A stretch of 64,000 bases of DNA from Agelaius tricolor. Lineage: Eukaryota; Chordata; Aves; Passeriformes; Icteridae. The notes under the pieces were generated by a model. That model did no database searches. It saw nothing but the letters and a program-made list of their open reading frames with translations, and was not told where the DNA came from. Numbering within the stretch: the first letter of the stretch is position 1; each line of letters opens with the position of its first letter. The stretch lies in assembly GCA_023055355.1 (NCBI GenBank), contig JALJCS010000001.1, positions 52,023,381 through 52,087,380 of the forward strand, given 5' to 3'. A program made the translations under genes and the position numbers. Shown here one piece after another: positions 46,426 through 60,011 of this stretch.

Positions 46426-49032
46426 TGCTAGCTTAAGTATACAAGCCTTTTCTGGTCAAAGATTAGTAATTAAAGTCATTAGAAATGGACAATTCTTTGT
46501 GAGTGACTGAGCCTTACAAACAACTTTTGGCTGATGAGTTCAATAATGCTGACTGAAATACCTGTAAGACAGTTATCCATAATTATGCATACATTCATAA
46601 GGACAGTGGATGCCACTTCTTCATTTTAAAGTGGTCTAAGTAAGGAAAGGGTATTTAGTGAAGAGAATTAGAATTAGAAGCTCTACCATATAATTATTCC
46701 CTTCTTTAAATTTAAATACTTGTTTCTATCTTAGCATTTCCTCTTCCACTTCAAATTTTTTAATGCTGCTTTCTGATAAGACAAAACTGATGACATAATT
46801 ACTAGGTAGAAATTGTAGGTATCGAGCACATTCTCAAAATCACCTCCTCTCAGTTTCCTTGCAAGCTGGAAAAAACATGAGTATTTTTGTAACTGAAAGG
46901 TTGTTCAGCTTTTCATGATTCTGCACAACTACATAAAAGTTTGGTGGCAAAACGTACAAAGCCATATTTACACAGGAACAAATATGCTTGTTTCATTATT
47001 TCATTGGCAATGTGCTATGTCCGATTTTATTTCTACAGTAATTAGCAAACTCCCCTTAGGGTATCCTTTATCATGAGAAAATCCCAGAGGAATTTGGTTT
47101 TATTTGTGGTCTGAAATCAATACTGAATTATTAATTTCCTAAGTTTTGGCTTTGTGACTACCTTAAAAGAGAAACTAATCCATGTATGGTCAATCCAGCA
47201 AAGTCTTTTTGATAAATGCCCTGTGGAAACACAGAATCTGTTCTGAACCTGTATGTTGCTCAGTTCTCTTCTCTGTATTGAGTATATGCATGCAGGGTCT
47301 GTGATATGAGAACAATCTTTCAGGTTAGGCTTTATTTATTCTCTTGCTCTAATCAGTTGGGTTCACAAAGGCAAAACATGTAATATTACCAGACTCCTAT
47401 CTGGAAGATTTCTCTTTTCACTCTAGTCCTCTGCAGTTGCCTGTCAGCTCTGACCCCTCCATTGTCAGCATTGTCAAACCTAATAGCACCTGAAGCAGGG
47501 CAAGATGTGGACAGAACAAAGTCTGAATGAAATGGCTTCACCTTCACTTTTAGCAAGGTCAATTCCTCACCACACTCGGTATTTCAAGCTTTTCTTTGAC
47601 AAGGTTGCCAATAATTTTAGAAATACATTCAAAGCAGAAACTTCTGAACAAGTGAACTTCACTGCAGAACAAGATCTTCACACATCTTTATTCTACCTGC
47701 ATGTGTGACAATGGCATGGAACAAAATGCCAGGTGTGATTAGAGTGTCAAACTCTGGTAATGATGCCTGTTTGCTTTTTTGGTTGACTGCCCTTTGAAGG
47801 ACTAGGAAGAGGGTGGAAAGACTTTCTAGTTTGTTGTTAGGATCAAATTCAAACCAGAATTAGGGTCAATAATGAGCTTTAGATTGTTGTGACAAACAGT
47901 AAGTAATTAATTCTTATTCTCAAATGGTATGTTTGGAGAGGTGACAGCAAATGTCATCCTATTTTTATCATGTGCATTAAATAAACTAGATGTGTAACTG
48001 TGTGTGATTTTGGGTGTCCATGCTGAGACGGCTTTTCATCCTCTGAGCAGGATATGACTGAAGTCACAGTGTTAACCCAGACCTGACACCAGTATGGTGG
48101 TGGGAGGGTGCTGTTCTCTACAGACAAAGCCTCTCTCAATGGACCAGCTCTGCACCCATCTCTCTCTCAGGTGGGCAGTCAGACACATGGTAACTTTTTT
48201 TTTTGTACTCTAAGACACCCAGGTCAGCCCAGTAAGTGCTTGCTACTTTCTACAGTTTTTTTTCTGGTATCTTAAAGTCTCAGCTGATGGGCCCTGGTGG
48301 TTAAATAGAAAACTTTTATTCTTCCTATTTTTCTTCTGTTTTTCCACGTATACAACTATAACAATGTGACCACATCATGAATAAATTGTTTCTGTTTTTC
48401 ATTTCAGTCTGCAGAGAACAATGTGAGCAGAGTGCACACTAAATGTATAAATGCCACACACAAATAAAAAAGAAATACAATATATTACCGTTGAAAAGAT
48501 TTCCATAACTAGTAGAAATATCATTATTCTTTTGTAGCTGGTTCTACAGTTTCTTAGCATTTGGGAATACTTTAGTTGATGCTATGATAATTTATATTTT
48601 AAGAAAACGTTGGGTCTTTTATAAAGCATGACACTCTTTGTTTCCATTCTTTGTTACAGTCTTTTGAATCTCCTCGGTGTTTCTCTAATAGTGTGAGAAA
48701 TACTTTCAGAGCCAAATAATTCAGTGAGAGACCAAAATATATTTTATTTTCCCAAAAAAAATCTATTCAATATGCTTTCTTGATGTTATGAGAGTTCTTC
48801 TTTTGTCTGTCATGTTGGTATTCTGCATGCAGTTTGGAATAATGTGAGGAGTCCTTATGCCTTCAAATCACTATTGAAAATGATAATGTTACTTTGTTCT
48901 TAAACTAGGCTTTAGCATATGCATACATATACTAACAATGGTTCTGAGACATGACATACGAGTTTAATTTTTCCTTAAAGAAAAATATTCCCTGAAAGTC
49001 AAGAAGACAAGAAAGGGTATTCAGTCAGGAAG

Positions 49033-49049
49033 AAAAAAAAAAAAAAAAA
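49033..49049 (+). repeat. Poly-A run (17 A)
   Basis: Uninterrupted A run; no retroposon body or duplication recognised beside it. Confidence 0.9.
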
Positions 49050-49163
49050 GATGAAGAAATCTTTTTGAGAAATTTTTAAACTTTGTTCTAGAAATTCTGG
49101 TGCTGAATTTATTGATAGAGTAGAACAATATTTTACTTGCATACTTGGAAAGGGGTGAGGGAG

Positions 49164-49201
49164 CAGAACAAATTGGGAGGTTAACAGAACAAATTGGGAG
49201 G
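49164..49201 (+). repeat. Two-copy 21-bp tandem repeat
   Basis: CAGAACAAATTGGGAGG occurs at 49164-49180 and again at 49185-49201, separated by TTAA; period 21. Confidence 0.92.
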
Positions 49202-51978
49202 ATCAAGTCTGTCTGCTTTCATGTCTGTTTGGAGGGTACTAGTCCAAGACAACATAGTGTTTGATCTGGAAAAGTGCTTTTCTCAGGCACACAGATAAAT
49301 AGTTTCTGACATGAATGATTTAGCAGGACACAGTGCAGTGGTGAGAAGCCCCCCAGAGGAAAAAAAAAAAAATTCAAATTCTTCTTCAGTTTTAGGGTAG
49401 GAAGAAAGATGAAGCTGAGCATTAAGCCAGTAGAGGCTCTTCTAGTGAGAAACAGGAGAGGATGAGAAGCCAAAGGCTGTGAGCAGCAGTGGGAAGAAAA
49501 GCCTGGAAGTGCTGCAATGGAAAATAAGTTTTAAGTAGACACACAGGTGTGCCAGGGACGGGTGGAAACTGAGAGCTGAGCAAAATCCTCAGACTTAAAT
49601 ACAAGTGGAACTGTCAGCCAGCAACTTGCTGTCTCCTCATGCACAGTGACAAGGGATCTACAGTACATAATTACTCTCCAGAGGAGTCTGGGCCAAAAAG
49701 GGTTAACAGTACCAAGGCAGAGAAGTCCAGGTAACAATTCCCAAAAGACTGATGTTGAAAGACAGTTTTGCTTATCTTTTCCTGCATCTCTTGTCAGTTG
49801 TCTACAGGATTTATAGCTTCTCTCACATGTCAACCTCTGTTAAAGCCCTACCTGGCTTAATATCTGAGTTAAATTCTGCTTCCCTACCTTGTCTGGAAGC
49901 TGTGCACAACTCATCAATGGGAATTGTAGGTTGCAAATGAGAATTTAAGAATCTTCAAGTTTTATCCCTGTAGTACCACTGAGGCAAAGATGTTTCATTC
50001 ACTTTCAAACTTAATTTGGGTTATAAGGATGTTTATGACCTTACCTGCTGTTTTCCAAGGCTAAGCACTGGATTGCTCACAGCCAGAACCTCCACATCCT
50101 GCAGCACAGACCTCTTACAAACTGATGACAGCCAGGGCTCTATCTTCTGCTTACTGGTCCAGTGTGGGCTTTTTCCATCTTCTGGCCTAAGTGCTGCATC
50201 TTTTTTTCTTGTCAGGAACAAGGCTGAGGCTGCAGAGGGTGGGTTGTGTCTCATTCACTTGTGAGCAGATTCAGGACAACGAGTTGGGATGGTGAAATTT
50301 AAACTGGTGGTGAAAGGAGTTTCTGCAGGTGCTTGCCAAGTGGTTCCCCCGAGAATGACTGGTGGGTTTGGGGGGGAAGCAAGCTGCCCTCTATTGTCCA
50401 GAGGGCAAAATTTGGCCCTTTTTAATAGATTAGGGACTAAGTGATTCTGACATTTTTTGTCAGAAAAAGCAGGCATCTGTCTTTTTATAGGTTGCTACAC
50501 TGAGAAGTGGTATGAAATTTGGCAAAAGATAAACAAACATGAAAATGCCACTTTCACACTGTTTAAAATATTTCTGATTTTTCAGCCTTGTTGCAAGAAC
50601 AATAAAGAGACACAAAAATTGAAATTTTCATTTAGAAGGATTTTCTGTTGCATCACTTTTGTATTAGTTTTATCAGTGGGAATAGGAATCCAGGAACATG
50701 AAAAAAATGTAGAGAGTGTGTAGAGACCATGCTGGGACAGTAAATGTATATAAGTGCGTGATCTCTGCTGGTAGTGATTATGTACAACATAAGGATAAAC
50801 TGGAGCACAAAAGAAATCTGGAGACATCAGGAACTGGGACCTTCTCATCTTCTGAACTTTGTAGTTTGCCATAATTGTTGCTTCAAATTCCCTCCTTGTT
50901 AGCAGAACCTATTGCTAATTCTAGACTTCAGGTGACAGCATTAGGTGACATCCTCACTAAATACTGCAGCAGCTGGCACCTCTGGAAGCACTGTGTGAAA
51001 TCTTCACATTTATTGATCTCTACAGAGGAAGTTACAATTTACAGGAGTTTACACAGCCTTGCTGAGCAAGCAGAAGTGTCTGTGTACACGAGTTCTGACT
51101 CCAGTAAATGTTACTGTTTGATTCAGCTTTATTCTTCTAGAGTACACTCTTTTTCTTCCATGCAATATACTGATGGAAATCTTAGGCACCACAGTGAGTA
51201 AACAAATGAATAACATTATGTCCAAAGACATAATAAACTTATATTTTCCCATTATGCCTCATGTTTCTCTCATGACTTCAGGTAATCTCTAATAGTAGGA
51301 AAAGTTCTGTTTGCATGTTTCTGTCTGTACCTGCCTATGCTCCTTTTCTGGATGACAGACGGTAACCAAATATTGTAGATTGGCCAAGAGAGTTGTGGGA
51401 TTTAGATTATGTCTCTTCTACATTAAGTCATGTCTTTAGGACTCTGTAGAGATGAAACATGCCCTCTGCATAATCCAAGATAAAGGACAGATTCCTGAAC
51501 AAAGGAGAAATGCTCCAGCTGCCTTGGTTTTTCCTGACATCTATACTTACCTGCCGCTAACTGTTCTGTATGCTTCTTTGGCTGCTAAATGTCTGTGCAT
51601 TTTGTTTGTTTATATTTAGTGTAAAGGTGGAAGTTTTCTTTCTCCTAATATTTCCTTGCAAACTTACGTTGCCTAGGCAAGAGTGATGAGGGTGCTGGGA
51701 AAGATACAGAAAAATTATACTCAGAGGCAAGCTTAGGGTTTATTGACAGATGCTGTGTTTCAAGTGTATGACATGCAGTCCTTGCTAAAATGTTGTTGTC
51801 TTGTGCAAGTATTGCACTGTTGGAAGTAGTTGTTGCTATAGAGGCACTGGAGCTTCTGACAGTGCTGGCAGCAGGAACTGCATCAACAGCAGAGGGTTAC
51901 CTTATGGGCTTGGGAAAGAGAGGTTGTCTTTTATATTCCATTGCTTCTCTTTCCATTGGGAAAATGCTGGAAGGAGAG

Positions 51979-52095
51979 AAGAAAAGAAAAGAAAAGAAAA
52001 GAAAAGAAAAGAAAAGAAAAGAAAAGAAAAGAAAAGAAAAGAAAAGAAAAGAAAAGAAAAGAAAAGAAAAGAAAAGAAAAGAGAAAAGAAAAGGA
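51979..52095 (+). repeat. (GAAAA)n pentamer tract
   Basis: About 22 near-perfect GAAAA units, all purine on the plus strand. It is the reverse complement of the unit at 19409-19530. The lysine-rich frames of 70-121 codons that cross it are artefacts. Confidence 0.97.
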
Positions 52096-55000
52096 ATATT
52101 TTTGGATTTGCAAATTTGTTTTTAACTCATCTCAGGCGGATCAAATTAGATGAATTAGTGAAATGAGGATAGAGAACTATTCAGAAAGGTTTGGGTATAC
52201 TCAGAACTGTTTACAAGTAGCTGCCAAATGATAAGGAAAAAAAAGATCAAACAGTCCCAACAGGAGCTGTAAATGGCAGTAACTGTGGTGTGCTGGAGGA
52301 AAAAGGGAAGAAAGAAACCTCTACAACAGTGAGAACTGGCTTCAGTCATAAAGGACAAGAAGTTGCATAGACAACTCTCTAGTTTGTAGCCCTATGTCAT
52401 GACTGCCTCAAAAATGATGTCTTGTATGTGGGTAATAATCACCATTCAACAGCTTTAAACACTGCCCATCAACAGAGGAGTACTTGCACATCAGCAAGGA
52501 TGGATGGGAACAGTATTCTACAGGACCTGATGAGATCTTGTGTCCACTTCTGAGTCCAAGAATCTGTCCTAGGGAGACACTCTCTGCTGTCCCACATGTG
52601 AAGCAGGAATGTGCTCTCTTTTGCCCCTGGTTCTTCTCTTCAGGGCAGATCTTCGGCCTAGCCTGCTGGGCTAAGAATCCTGTGTGGCAATGCTCTCTAT
52701 TTTCTTTCCATAGGATATGAGAAGAGAGGTCAGTGAAAAGGACTCCCTTATCTCCTGCTATTCAGATATGAAGCACTTTTCCCTCCTCTCCTGTACAACT
52801 GAGGATGACCCCCAGCTGAGAGCAGTCTGTGTGCATGCCCAGTTTTAGGGCACTGAACACAGCAGGAGAAAGCAATGAACATTTAGCAGGGTTGCTGAGG
52901 AATTCACACTTCCACAGAAATCAGTCTGTTCCTGATTTCTGACTTAACAATAATGTTTGAGAAAGTATCAAATGCTGTGCATTTGCTCTTCATTAGTTGC
53001 AAACAGTGAAGCATTAGTGTCAGTCAGAATTTCATGCTTTTAAAATTTATTTTATATTATTTTAATTACTATAATGTGAGAATGGAGATACAGTGAATAC
53101 TAGGTTTGAATAAAAGCCCATCCAGAACAACAGCCTCAATGTAAGATTAAGGTAGACAACAATCATTCTGTTGTATATTCTCCTCTTCTCAAGCTGTCTG
53201 TGGCCCAGGATGGTTTTAAGCACGAGGTGATAGTTTTGTATTTAGTAGCCCCAGATTGACTATTCGATGATTTTCTCCAGGGGATTTCCAAACCCATGGA
53301 GGCATTTGAGTCCAAAAGGCCACAAGCAGGTTCACAGCTTCAATATCTGGTTTTGGACAAAATGGTACCGACAGTTTTTTTGAGCCTGCTGAGAGCAGGG
53401 AGGGGCTTACTTCATGCCTCCTAGTTTTGTGGGCAGAATAGTCAAATATGACATGAAGTCATGTCTGTGAATTTGGATGAACTCGATAGCAAAGAGTAAG
53501 CTGAAAATAATGATCTGAGAGTTTTGTGTGGTGGAAGAGGATTTGATACTGGTGTGTACCTTAACCATGTGTATCTGAACTGTGCCATGCCATTACAAGA
53601 TAACCTTGAAGGTAGCTCCACATGTATCTAACCCTGTCTTTCAGAACACCTTAATCTTGCATCCTGACAAATATTGCCACCAAATACAGTGAGTACTATA
53701 TAGATAAGATGTGAGCTAAAGCCTACCAAAGTTTACCAAACCCTTTTCTACCCATGAAATCCTAAATAAGCTTAGTATAGAAAAGTGGTTTAAGGTATCT
53801 TAGTTTCACTCTGTGAGCAGCTTGCAAAGCTGAAATGACAGTATTCTACCTTTTGAAAAGATATTCACTCCCAAAATTATTCATCTGCCTTTTTCTTCCC
53901 CCATTTGAACCTGCCTAAACAAGGATTCATTACTGTTAATGGGATTTTCTTTTTCTTTGGTGTCGTTAAAGATTTGCTATCCAAACTCTACTTGGATAGC
54001 AACAACAACATCTACTTGGATAGCAACAAAAAATGGAGCTAGAAGGCAGAATCCTATTCCAGTGTAGGATATCACTAATGTAAATAGTCTGCTTGAAAAT
54101 ATTATATATATTTTTTAAACTGTTAGAAACACTGTAAACATTTCAGATGTTATCCCATGTGGTTAACACAATGTCTAGGAAAAGAATGAATTTGTTTAAA
54201 ACTGGCGTTTCCTAAAGCAGAAAAAAAAAGCTTTGTACATAATAACAAAAATGAAGCTTCTAAGTGAATAGTACACAGCTCATTAAAAAGAATAAACTCC
54301 CAGGGTCCCTGAAGGTAAAATACAATGAATGTAGACTATTTAAAACTTCAGTCAATGAATATGACTTTTTCATACTGAAGCAAATCATTTTTCATAACAC
54401 AATGGATTATTTTAAATTACTTCTTTTTACTATTTAATGTTCTTATTATATAAGCTGCATTTTCCACTCAACTGTCTTTAAGAAATCATATTTTTCTAAA
54501 TGTGGTTTGCTAAGGAATGCATTTAAAAAATGAATCATCAGGCAGTACTGAGATTTCTCTATTGTTTGTTCAACATATAAATATTTGGTGATGCATTTGA
54601 GGTAAAAAGTCTCCCTGTAGTATATGCTGTAGTAATTCACAGCTGCCATGTTAAAATAAAAGTATTTAAAAATTACGTATGGAAACTGTTGGGAGACATT
54701 GGATTATGTGGAAAAATACCGACATACCAAGATGCCAATACTTAACAGAATGTCTATGATTTTACAAAGTGTTGTAAACAACATTTATTCTGGACCATTT
54801 TCTTTAGCCTTGCTTTCAAGCTACCAATATGTACAGAGGATTCAGAAGAGGAGAGGACTCAAAGATAAAGAATAACAGTTTCATTTGAAGTCAGGTAAAG
54901 CAGTAAATGCATCTTGTAGTTGATCCAGAGCATGGAAGAAAGAGTCTCTTTGTGTCTGCCATAATACCCTTGCTGAAAGTGAAGTGCTTGGTTAATCAGT

Positions 55001-56024
55001 AGCTGGCGCCCAGTTCAGAATTCTTATTTCTATTGTATGGTTGATGAGATCACAGTAGAACAGCTGAGGCTTCTCTTTAGTGCTGCCAGCCAGAAAGGAT
55101 TAAAGGTGTTTAAAGGCACAGCCTCCACTGACAGATGGGTGAGCAGTGCAAAGTAAGTGAGCAAGGCAGAGGCCCGTGGTTTGACAAGACTCCACCAGCT
55201 GATGTACAGTAGCCTGTGCTGGCCATGCTGGGTGAAGAGTGAATTTCCTGCTCATTTATTTGCATCTCAGACTGGTCTGCATGAAATCTGCCATGAGCAT
55301 AGCTCGTGATGTGTTTGAGGAGACTGTTCTGCATAAGCAAAAAGCATGTACTGCGTGGCCAAACAAGTGCTGTGAGTTCAGTTCTCTCCTTGAAGACAGA
55401 CAATGTGCCAGCTACATTTGGCTACCAGCGCAGGAGACCACACTCAGTCAGAAGCTGAGATGCATAACAATGGGACACTTTGTATTTTGGGAATATTTCG
55501 TGGCATTTGCATGCTTGTATTCCATCTTGTCTGACTTTTGTTTGTCTCTGAACAGCTCAGACTTACACAAAGAGGATTTGGATGAAGAAGCACACATTCT
55601 GAGACCTAGATTGGATAGAAATGGTATACAACTGAAATTCAATGAGAAGACATATGATATATTAACTTTGTTCATAATCTGGGAATCATATTGAGTTTCC
55701 AGATGTGCTGACTGGGCAGAAGTGCTCTTCAATAATTTTGACAAGTTTTTCCTGGTAAGAAAGCTGTGACCTTTCTGTTTCAATATTATTGAAGTCCAAG
55801 TCTTTTGCAGGTTGAATTACTTCAAAAGGCTCTGGACTATGTTATGATCTTAAACAAACAAAATAATCATTTTTACCTAGCCTAGGAGGGGCTGAATCCC
55901 TCAGATATCATCAGGAATATATTTGTGATTTGTTAAATAATGGAGGACTTTTTTGGTGGTATTACAGGTGCTTTATCTTCAAAATTCTATCTTACCTAGT
56001 TACAGGTACCTCAAAAACTTTTTT
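52096..56024. other. About 3.9 kb AT-rich DNA, nothing recognised
   Basis: No gene supported. It contains the longest open frame outside repeats (55239-55694, 151 codons, plus strand), which shows no domain and has competing minus-strand frames. A hairpin with an extra direct copy of one arm lies at 53976-54029. Confidence 0.5.
53976..54029 (+). repeat. Hairpin plus direct repeat
   Basis: GCTATCCAA (53976-53984) and TTGGATAGC (53992-54000) form a 9-bp perfect stem with a 7-base loop. The right arm lies in TCTACTTGGATAGCAACAA, repeated 24 bases later at 54011-54029. Confidence 0.85.
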
Positions 56025-56092
56025 TCTTTTCCTTCCTTCCTTCCTTCCTTCCTTCCTTCCTTCCTTCCTTCCTTCCTTCCTTCCTTCCTTCC
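56025..56092 (+). repeat. (TTCC)n tetramer microsatellite
   Basis: About 16 TTCC units without interruption. The repeated phenylalanine/leucine/proline/serine frames across it are artefacts. Confidence 0.97.
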
Positions 56093-56819
56093 GCTTGGAC
56101 ATTTCTCTCCATTTCTTACCAGAAACAATGTAAATTTCTGGTAATAATAAGATTTTCAAGAAAATATCTTTTCACTAGGTGTTGGACTACATCCCAGTTA
56201 ATTTTACAGGTCACACTTGACCATCATATCTTTGGCTGCTCCCCAGCCACTTGTACCACCTGCCCACTAGAGATGTAAAACTACACAATATTCAATTTGG
56301 TCCTGGAAAAGTCATGGAGGTCCTAGAATTTTAAAATTTTCATTCTAAATAGCTTTAATTAAAGAAGGATTGTAGGAATACTGACAGTTTTAAAGGGGTA
56401 TTTTTCAAGTGAATTAAAAAAAAAGAGAATCTATTGTTATTGAGATCTGCTGTGATGTTAATTTTTTATTACCAAAATTTCACTTACAGTGGGGAGAGGG
56501 CTTATCCCTTTCAGTTTATTATGGCAGCAGTATCAAAACTTAAACCTATGCAGAGACTGAAATAATGTCTTAAGAAGGCTGAGAGAAAGAAATTCTAAGA
56601 AAATGATGTGTTTTCAGTTACATTTATTGTTTGCAACTATCATTTATATGCTAAATGCTCTCCTAGGTAATTACTATCCTTGTCTGGCTAACCTGTGGAC
56701 TGTGCAATAAGTGTAATTTATTATTCATATCTTTAATAGTCCAAACCTCTGGTCACCACCAAAGAGGTGCTATTTTGTCTTTCCTTTAATTGCTTTTTAA
56801 GTCATTGTATTTCTCTGGG

Positions 56820-56850
56820 AAATCCATGTGAGATTTTCTCACATGGATTT
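56820..56850. repeat. Perfect 14-bp inverted repeat, 3-base loop
   Basis: AAATCCATGTGAGA (56820-56833) and its exact reverse complement (56837-56850) are separated by TTT. It could extrude as a cruciform or fold in RNA. The loop is too short for a normal microRNA precursor. No element ends were recognised around it. Confidence 0.92.
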
Positions 56851-59800
56851 TATGCCATGGATAGTCTGTGTGAGATATGGCTAAAACTCAACTAAAATTC
56901 AAGGCCATTTGTGCCAGTATCTTGTATATTATATGTTCAGCACTGGATGTTGTCAATTCAATCCCCTATCCGGAAATTGTCGTGTGCCACCACTATAAGA
57001 TGATGTGCCTGGCTGAGTTTTAGGGAGTGAGTTTGTGTTTGGGTGTAAATTGTGCATCTTTCTTTTGCGTGTGAAGCAGCCTAAAGTAGCTTTCTTTACA
57101 AGAGAGCTTCTCTGCTACAGACACGCCCATGCTACAGAACTGGGCCTGCTGGCAGAGCTGGGAGATGTCAGGGGAGCCCCAGTGCTAGGGGCAGGCCAGC
57201 AGCTTAGGCATGGTCCTGTGCCCAAGTTAATAAGCCTGGTGCTGGGTTAGAGGTGCTGCATAGCTCATTTGTGACTCCCTGTGTGTGACTAATGCAGCCA
57301 TTATTTTCACACCACAGTGCACACCATGGTACCTCAACATCTAAGCCTGGACAGCACTGACTGGCATATGGATATATATTCAGAGGCTTACTTGCAAAGA
57401 TTGCACAGAGGTAGGTGGAAGGTAGAGCTGGTGGAGGGGTCTTCTCCATTTTGGAGCAGTGTGGATTTTAGGAACTGCATGCATGGAGGTGGGTAGAAGC
57501 CTGCCCAGCACACATGTTTGACACTGATTTAAGAAACTGTGTGCTTGGGTTAAAAGACATTGAATTTATGAGCTCTAGTCAGCTCCTTGGAGCTTCCAGT
57601 CCTTGGTAGAGCTTGTTTAAAAAAAAAGATTTGAGACCAGAATGTTTAGTAAATGTTTAATTAACTGCAATGTTATCGGAGTGCAATGAATAATTGCAAC
57701 TAAACTTTTAGTTTCCACTCCTGTCACTCCCTTTGCAGTGTGGGAGATGCAAAGGATAAGGACTCGTGCAAGTTTTGTCAGTAAGACTAGCTGTGACTTT
57801 TAAATATATTGTCTACACCCTAAGGGAAGCCTATAAAAACTTGAACGTGAAATCATTACACTGTTTTGTCATGCCCAAATGACAATAACAACCATGAAAC
57901 CTTCTCTGTGAAATGCCTTTACTTAGGCTAACTCGATTTGCAATGATTTAAATACTGAAACAAATTCCCTCTATTTCCATCTTGCATTTAAACAAAATGA
58001 CAGCATATTGGCACCATCACTGCCTCATCTTACTATAAAACAGCAGAAATGAGCAATCTGTCAAGTTCCTTATCTGTGCTCTTTTTAGTCTTGTACAGTG
58101 CGTGCATATTCAGAAGAAAAAAAAACCCACATAAATACTGCTGTGCTTCCTCCCTGTGTGGCTGTTTTTAATATCCTTCTTATAGCTAAAGTTCTAGAAA
58201 CCTGTAAAATCTTCATGGGCATGGATGAGTAGTCTTACTGGTGGGGAAAAAACTGGGAAGGCAAAGCAGTGATGGTGATGCTCATTCAGCACTCCTGGGA
58301 GTGAATAGGTGTCATGTATTTGGCTGAAGCTACTTCCAAGAATAAATGGCTGTTTAAAACTTGGTTCACATCAGCACAGGACATGAAGCAGTTCTTCCAG
58401 GAGGTGACCACTGGTCATCCTTGCAAATAAAGGAAAAGATTCCTCTCTAAATATTCCTTGTTGTTTTCAATAGAGAATATTCAGGAAGTAATAAGCTAAT
58501 TCAGTCTGCCATGAATCTGGTCAAGTGAGAATATATGATTCAGTTAAAAAACTCACTTCGAAATTGAATTTGAATTTAGATTTATCTAGACTGTTTAGAT
58601 TTACTAAATTACTTAGGCTGATTTAGCTACAGATGAGTCAAAGAAAACTTGCTCAGCATTCAGAAGCATATAAACCATATGTATTGATGGATTGCTTCTA
58701 TTAAGAAATGGATTCTGGTTTTTGTTGTTCATGATGATATTTGCATATGATACAGGGCTTTAAATAAAAAAGATGTAGTACTGAATTTTGCATGTAAATA
58801 TACCCATAATATCTATTAACTGAGGAATCTTATATGAAACAGTCTATTGCATCTACAATAATAATCTCTTCTATTGCCTTTGTTGAGATGTTCACAATGT
58901 GACTTTAAGGTGGCAAATAATAATGAGAATGAAACCTCACTCTTTTCAGGTAGAAACAAATATGCTCTTATTTTTAATTTTTTTTTTTAAAGTCCAAGAC
59001 AGATGAAGAGCAACATGCATAATGTTGTCGAGGTGGTTATTACTCTTGAATTCAAATGGGAGGTATGAAACAGAAGCAGACTGTGTCTGTACTAATGTGA
59101 AAGTGTCAGAATAAAGGCAAGCATGTAACAAAGAGTAAAAACAATAAAGGGTGAAAATTAAAGCAACTTTCCACTTGATTTTAGCATTTCTTCACAATAG
59201 GGGGATCTTCTAAAATATATTAGAAGTAATTATATCATAATGTCCAAATCTTTGATTTTTCTTCTTATTATTCATTCTCTGATAATTGCAGAGTGATTCT
59301 TAACATACTATTTTATCTGGCTTGTATGTGATGCACGCACCTTCTTGCCACATGAAAATAGCAGCCTAGTTCACATAGTTGTGCTGGATAGAGTTGTGCT
59401 GTTGTAGACAGCTACATTGTACATGCCATGGAGAAGTGGGAGAAGAGAGTCTATAGCTCCAGGAAACCATAGGGGGCTGCAAGAAGTTAATTGAATAAGC
59501 CTGCTGATAGAAAAATAGTGTTTGTTATTCACAGAAAGAAGAAATAGAGCAATTTGTATGTTCTGGTGTCCCATGGGGGCACAGGAAGATACCAAAGATT
59601 CAGACTAACATCTGAAAATATCAGATTATAAATTGGGCATCTAAGGCTCTCAGTGAGGAGCAAAACTTTATTCAATTACATGCTGCACTAATATGCAATG
59701 GCTATTGCTACAAAGGTCTTGCTTGAAATCAAGATCTAACGGAGGGCAGTACAGAACATAGAGACAGAAAATAAACACAGCATGAAACTATACAGCCTGT

Positions 59801-59908
59801 AATAAACAACATTTAAAGATGGAACATACAGAACAAAATTCTGTAATATTATCCACAACTGGCTTGATTCTACCAATATATATGACAAAGCTGTTACCTA
59901 TTGAAATC

Positions 59909-60011
59909 TTTTATCCTTTCTTTTCCCCTTCCTCTCCCCATTTTTTCTTATTCCCCTTCTTCTTCTTTCCCTTTACCACTCTGCCCTTCCCCTTCCCTTT
60001 CCACATCTCCA
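59909..60011 (+). repeat. Pyrimidine-rich stretch
   Basis: C/T-rich with few purines (TTCCCCTTCCTCTCCCC, CCTTCTTCTTC). Degenerate low-complexity DNA; the 110-codon frame at 59819-60151 is a by-product. Confidence 0.75.

Larger units (their letters stand above)
46426..51978. other. About 5.5 kb AT-rich DNA, nothing recognised
   Basis: No gene supported. Items inside are a 21-bp two-copy repeat at 49164-49201 and a 17-base A run at 49033-49049. Frames of up to 108 codons near 49500-51250 overlap on both strands and show no domain or splice structure that I can trust. Confidence 0.55.

Noticed and set aside
51790..52166. Lysine-rich open frames of 70-121 codons
   Set aside because: They consist mostly of translated (GAAAA)n repeat; a pentamer has no stop in several frames.
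55239..55694. 151-codon open frame, plus strand
   Set aside because: The longest frame outside repeats, but it has no recognisable domain, a competing minus-strand frame of 111 codons overlaps it, and a frame of this length is expected somewhere in 64 kb read in six frames.
56820..56850. microRNA precursor
   Set aside because: Loop of 3 bases and stem of 14 bp are too small for a typical Drosha/Dicer hairpin.
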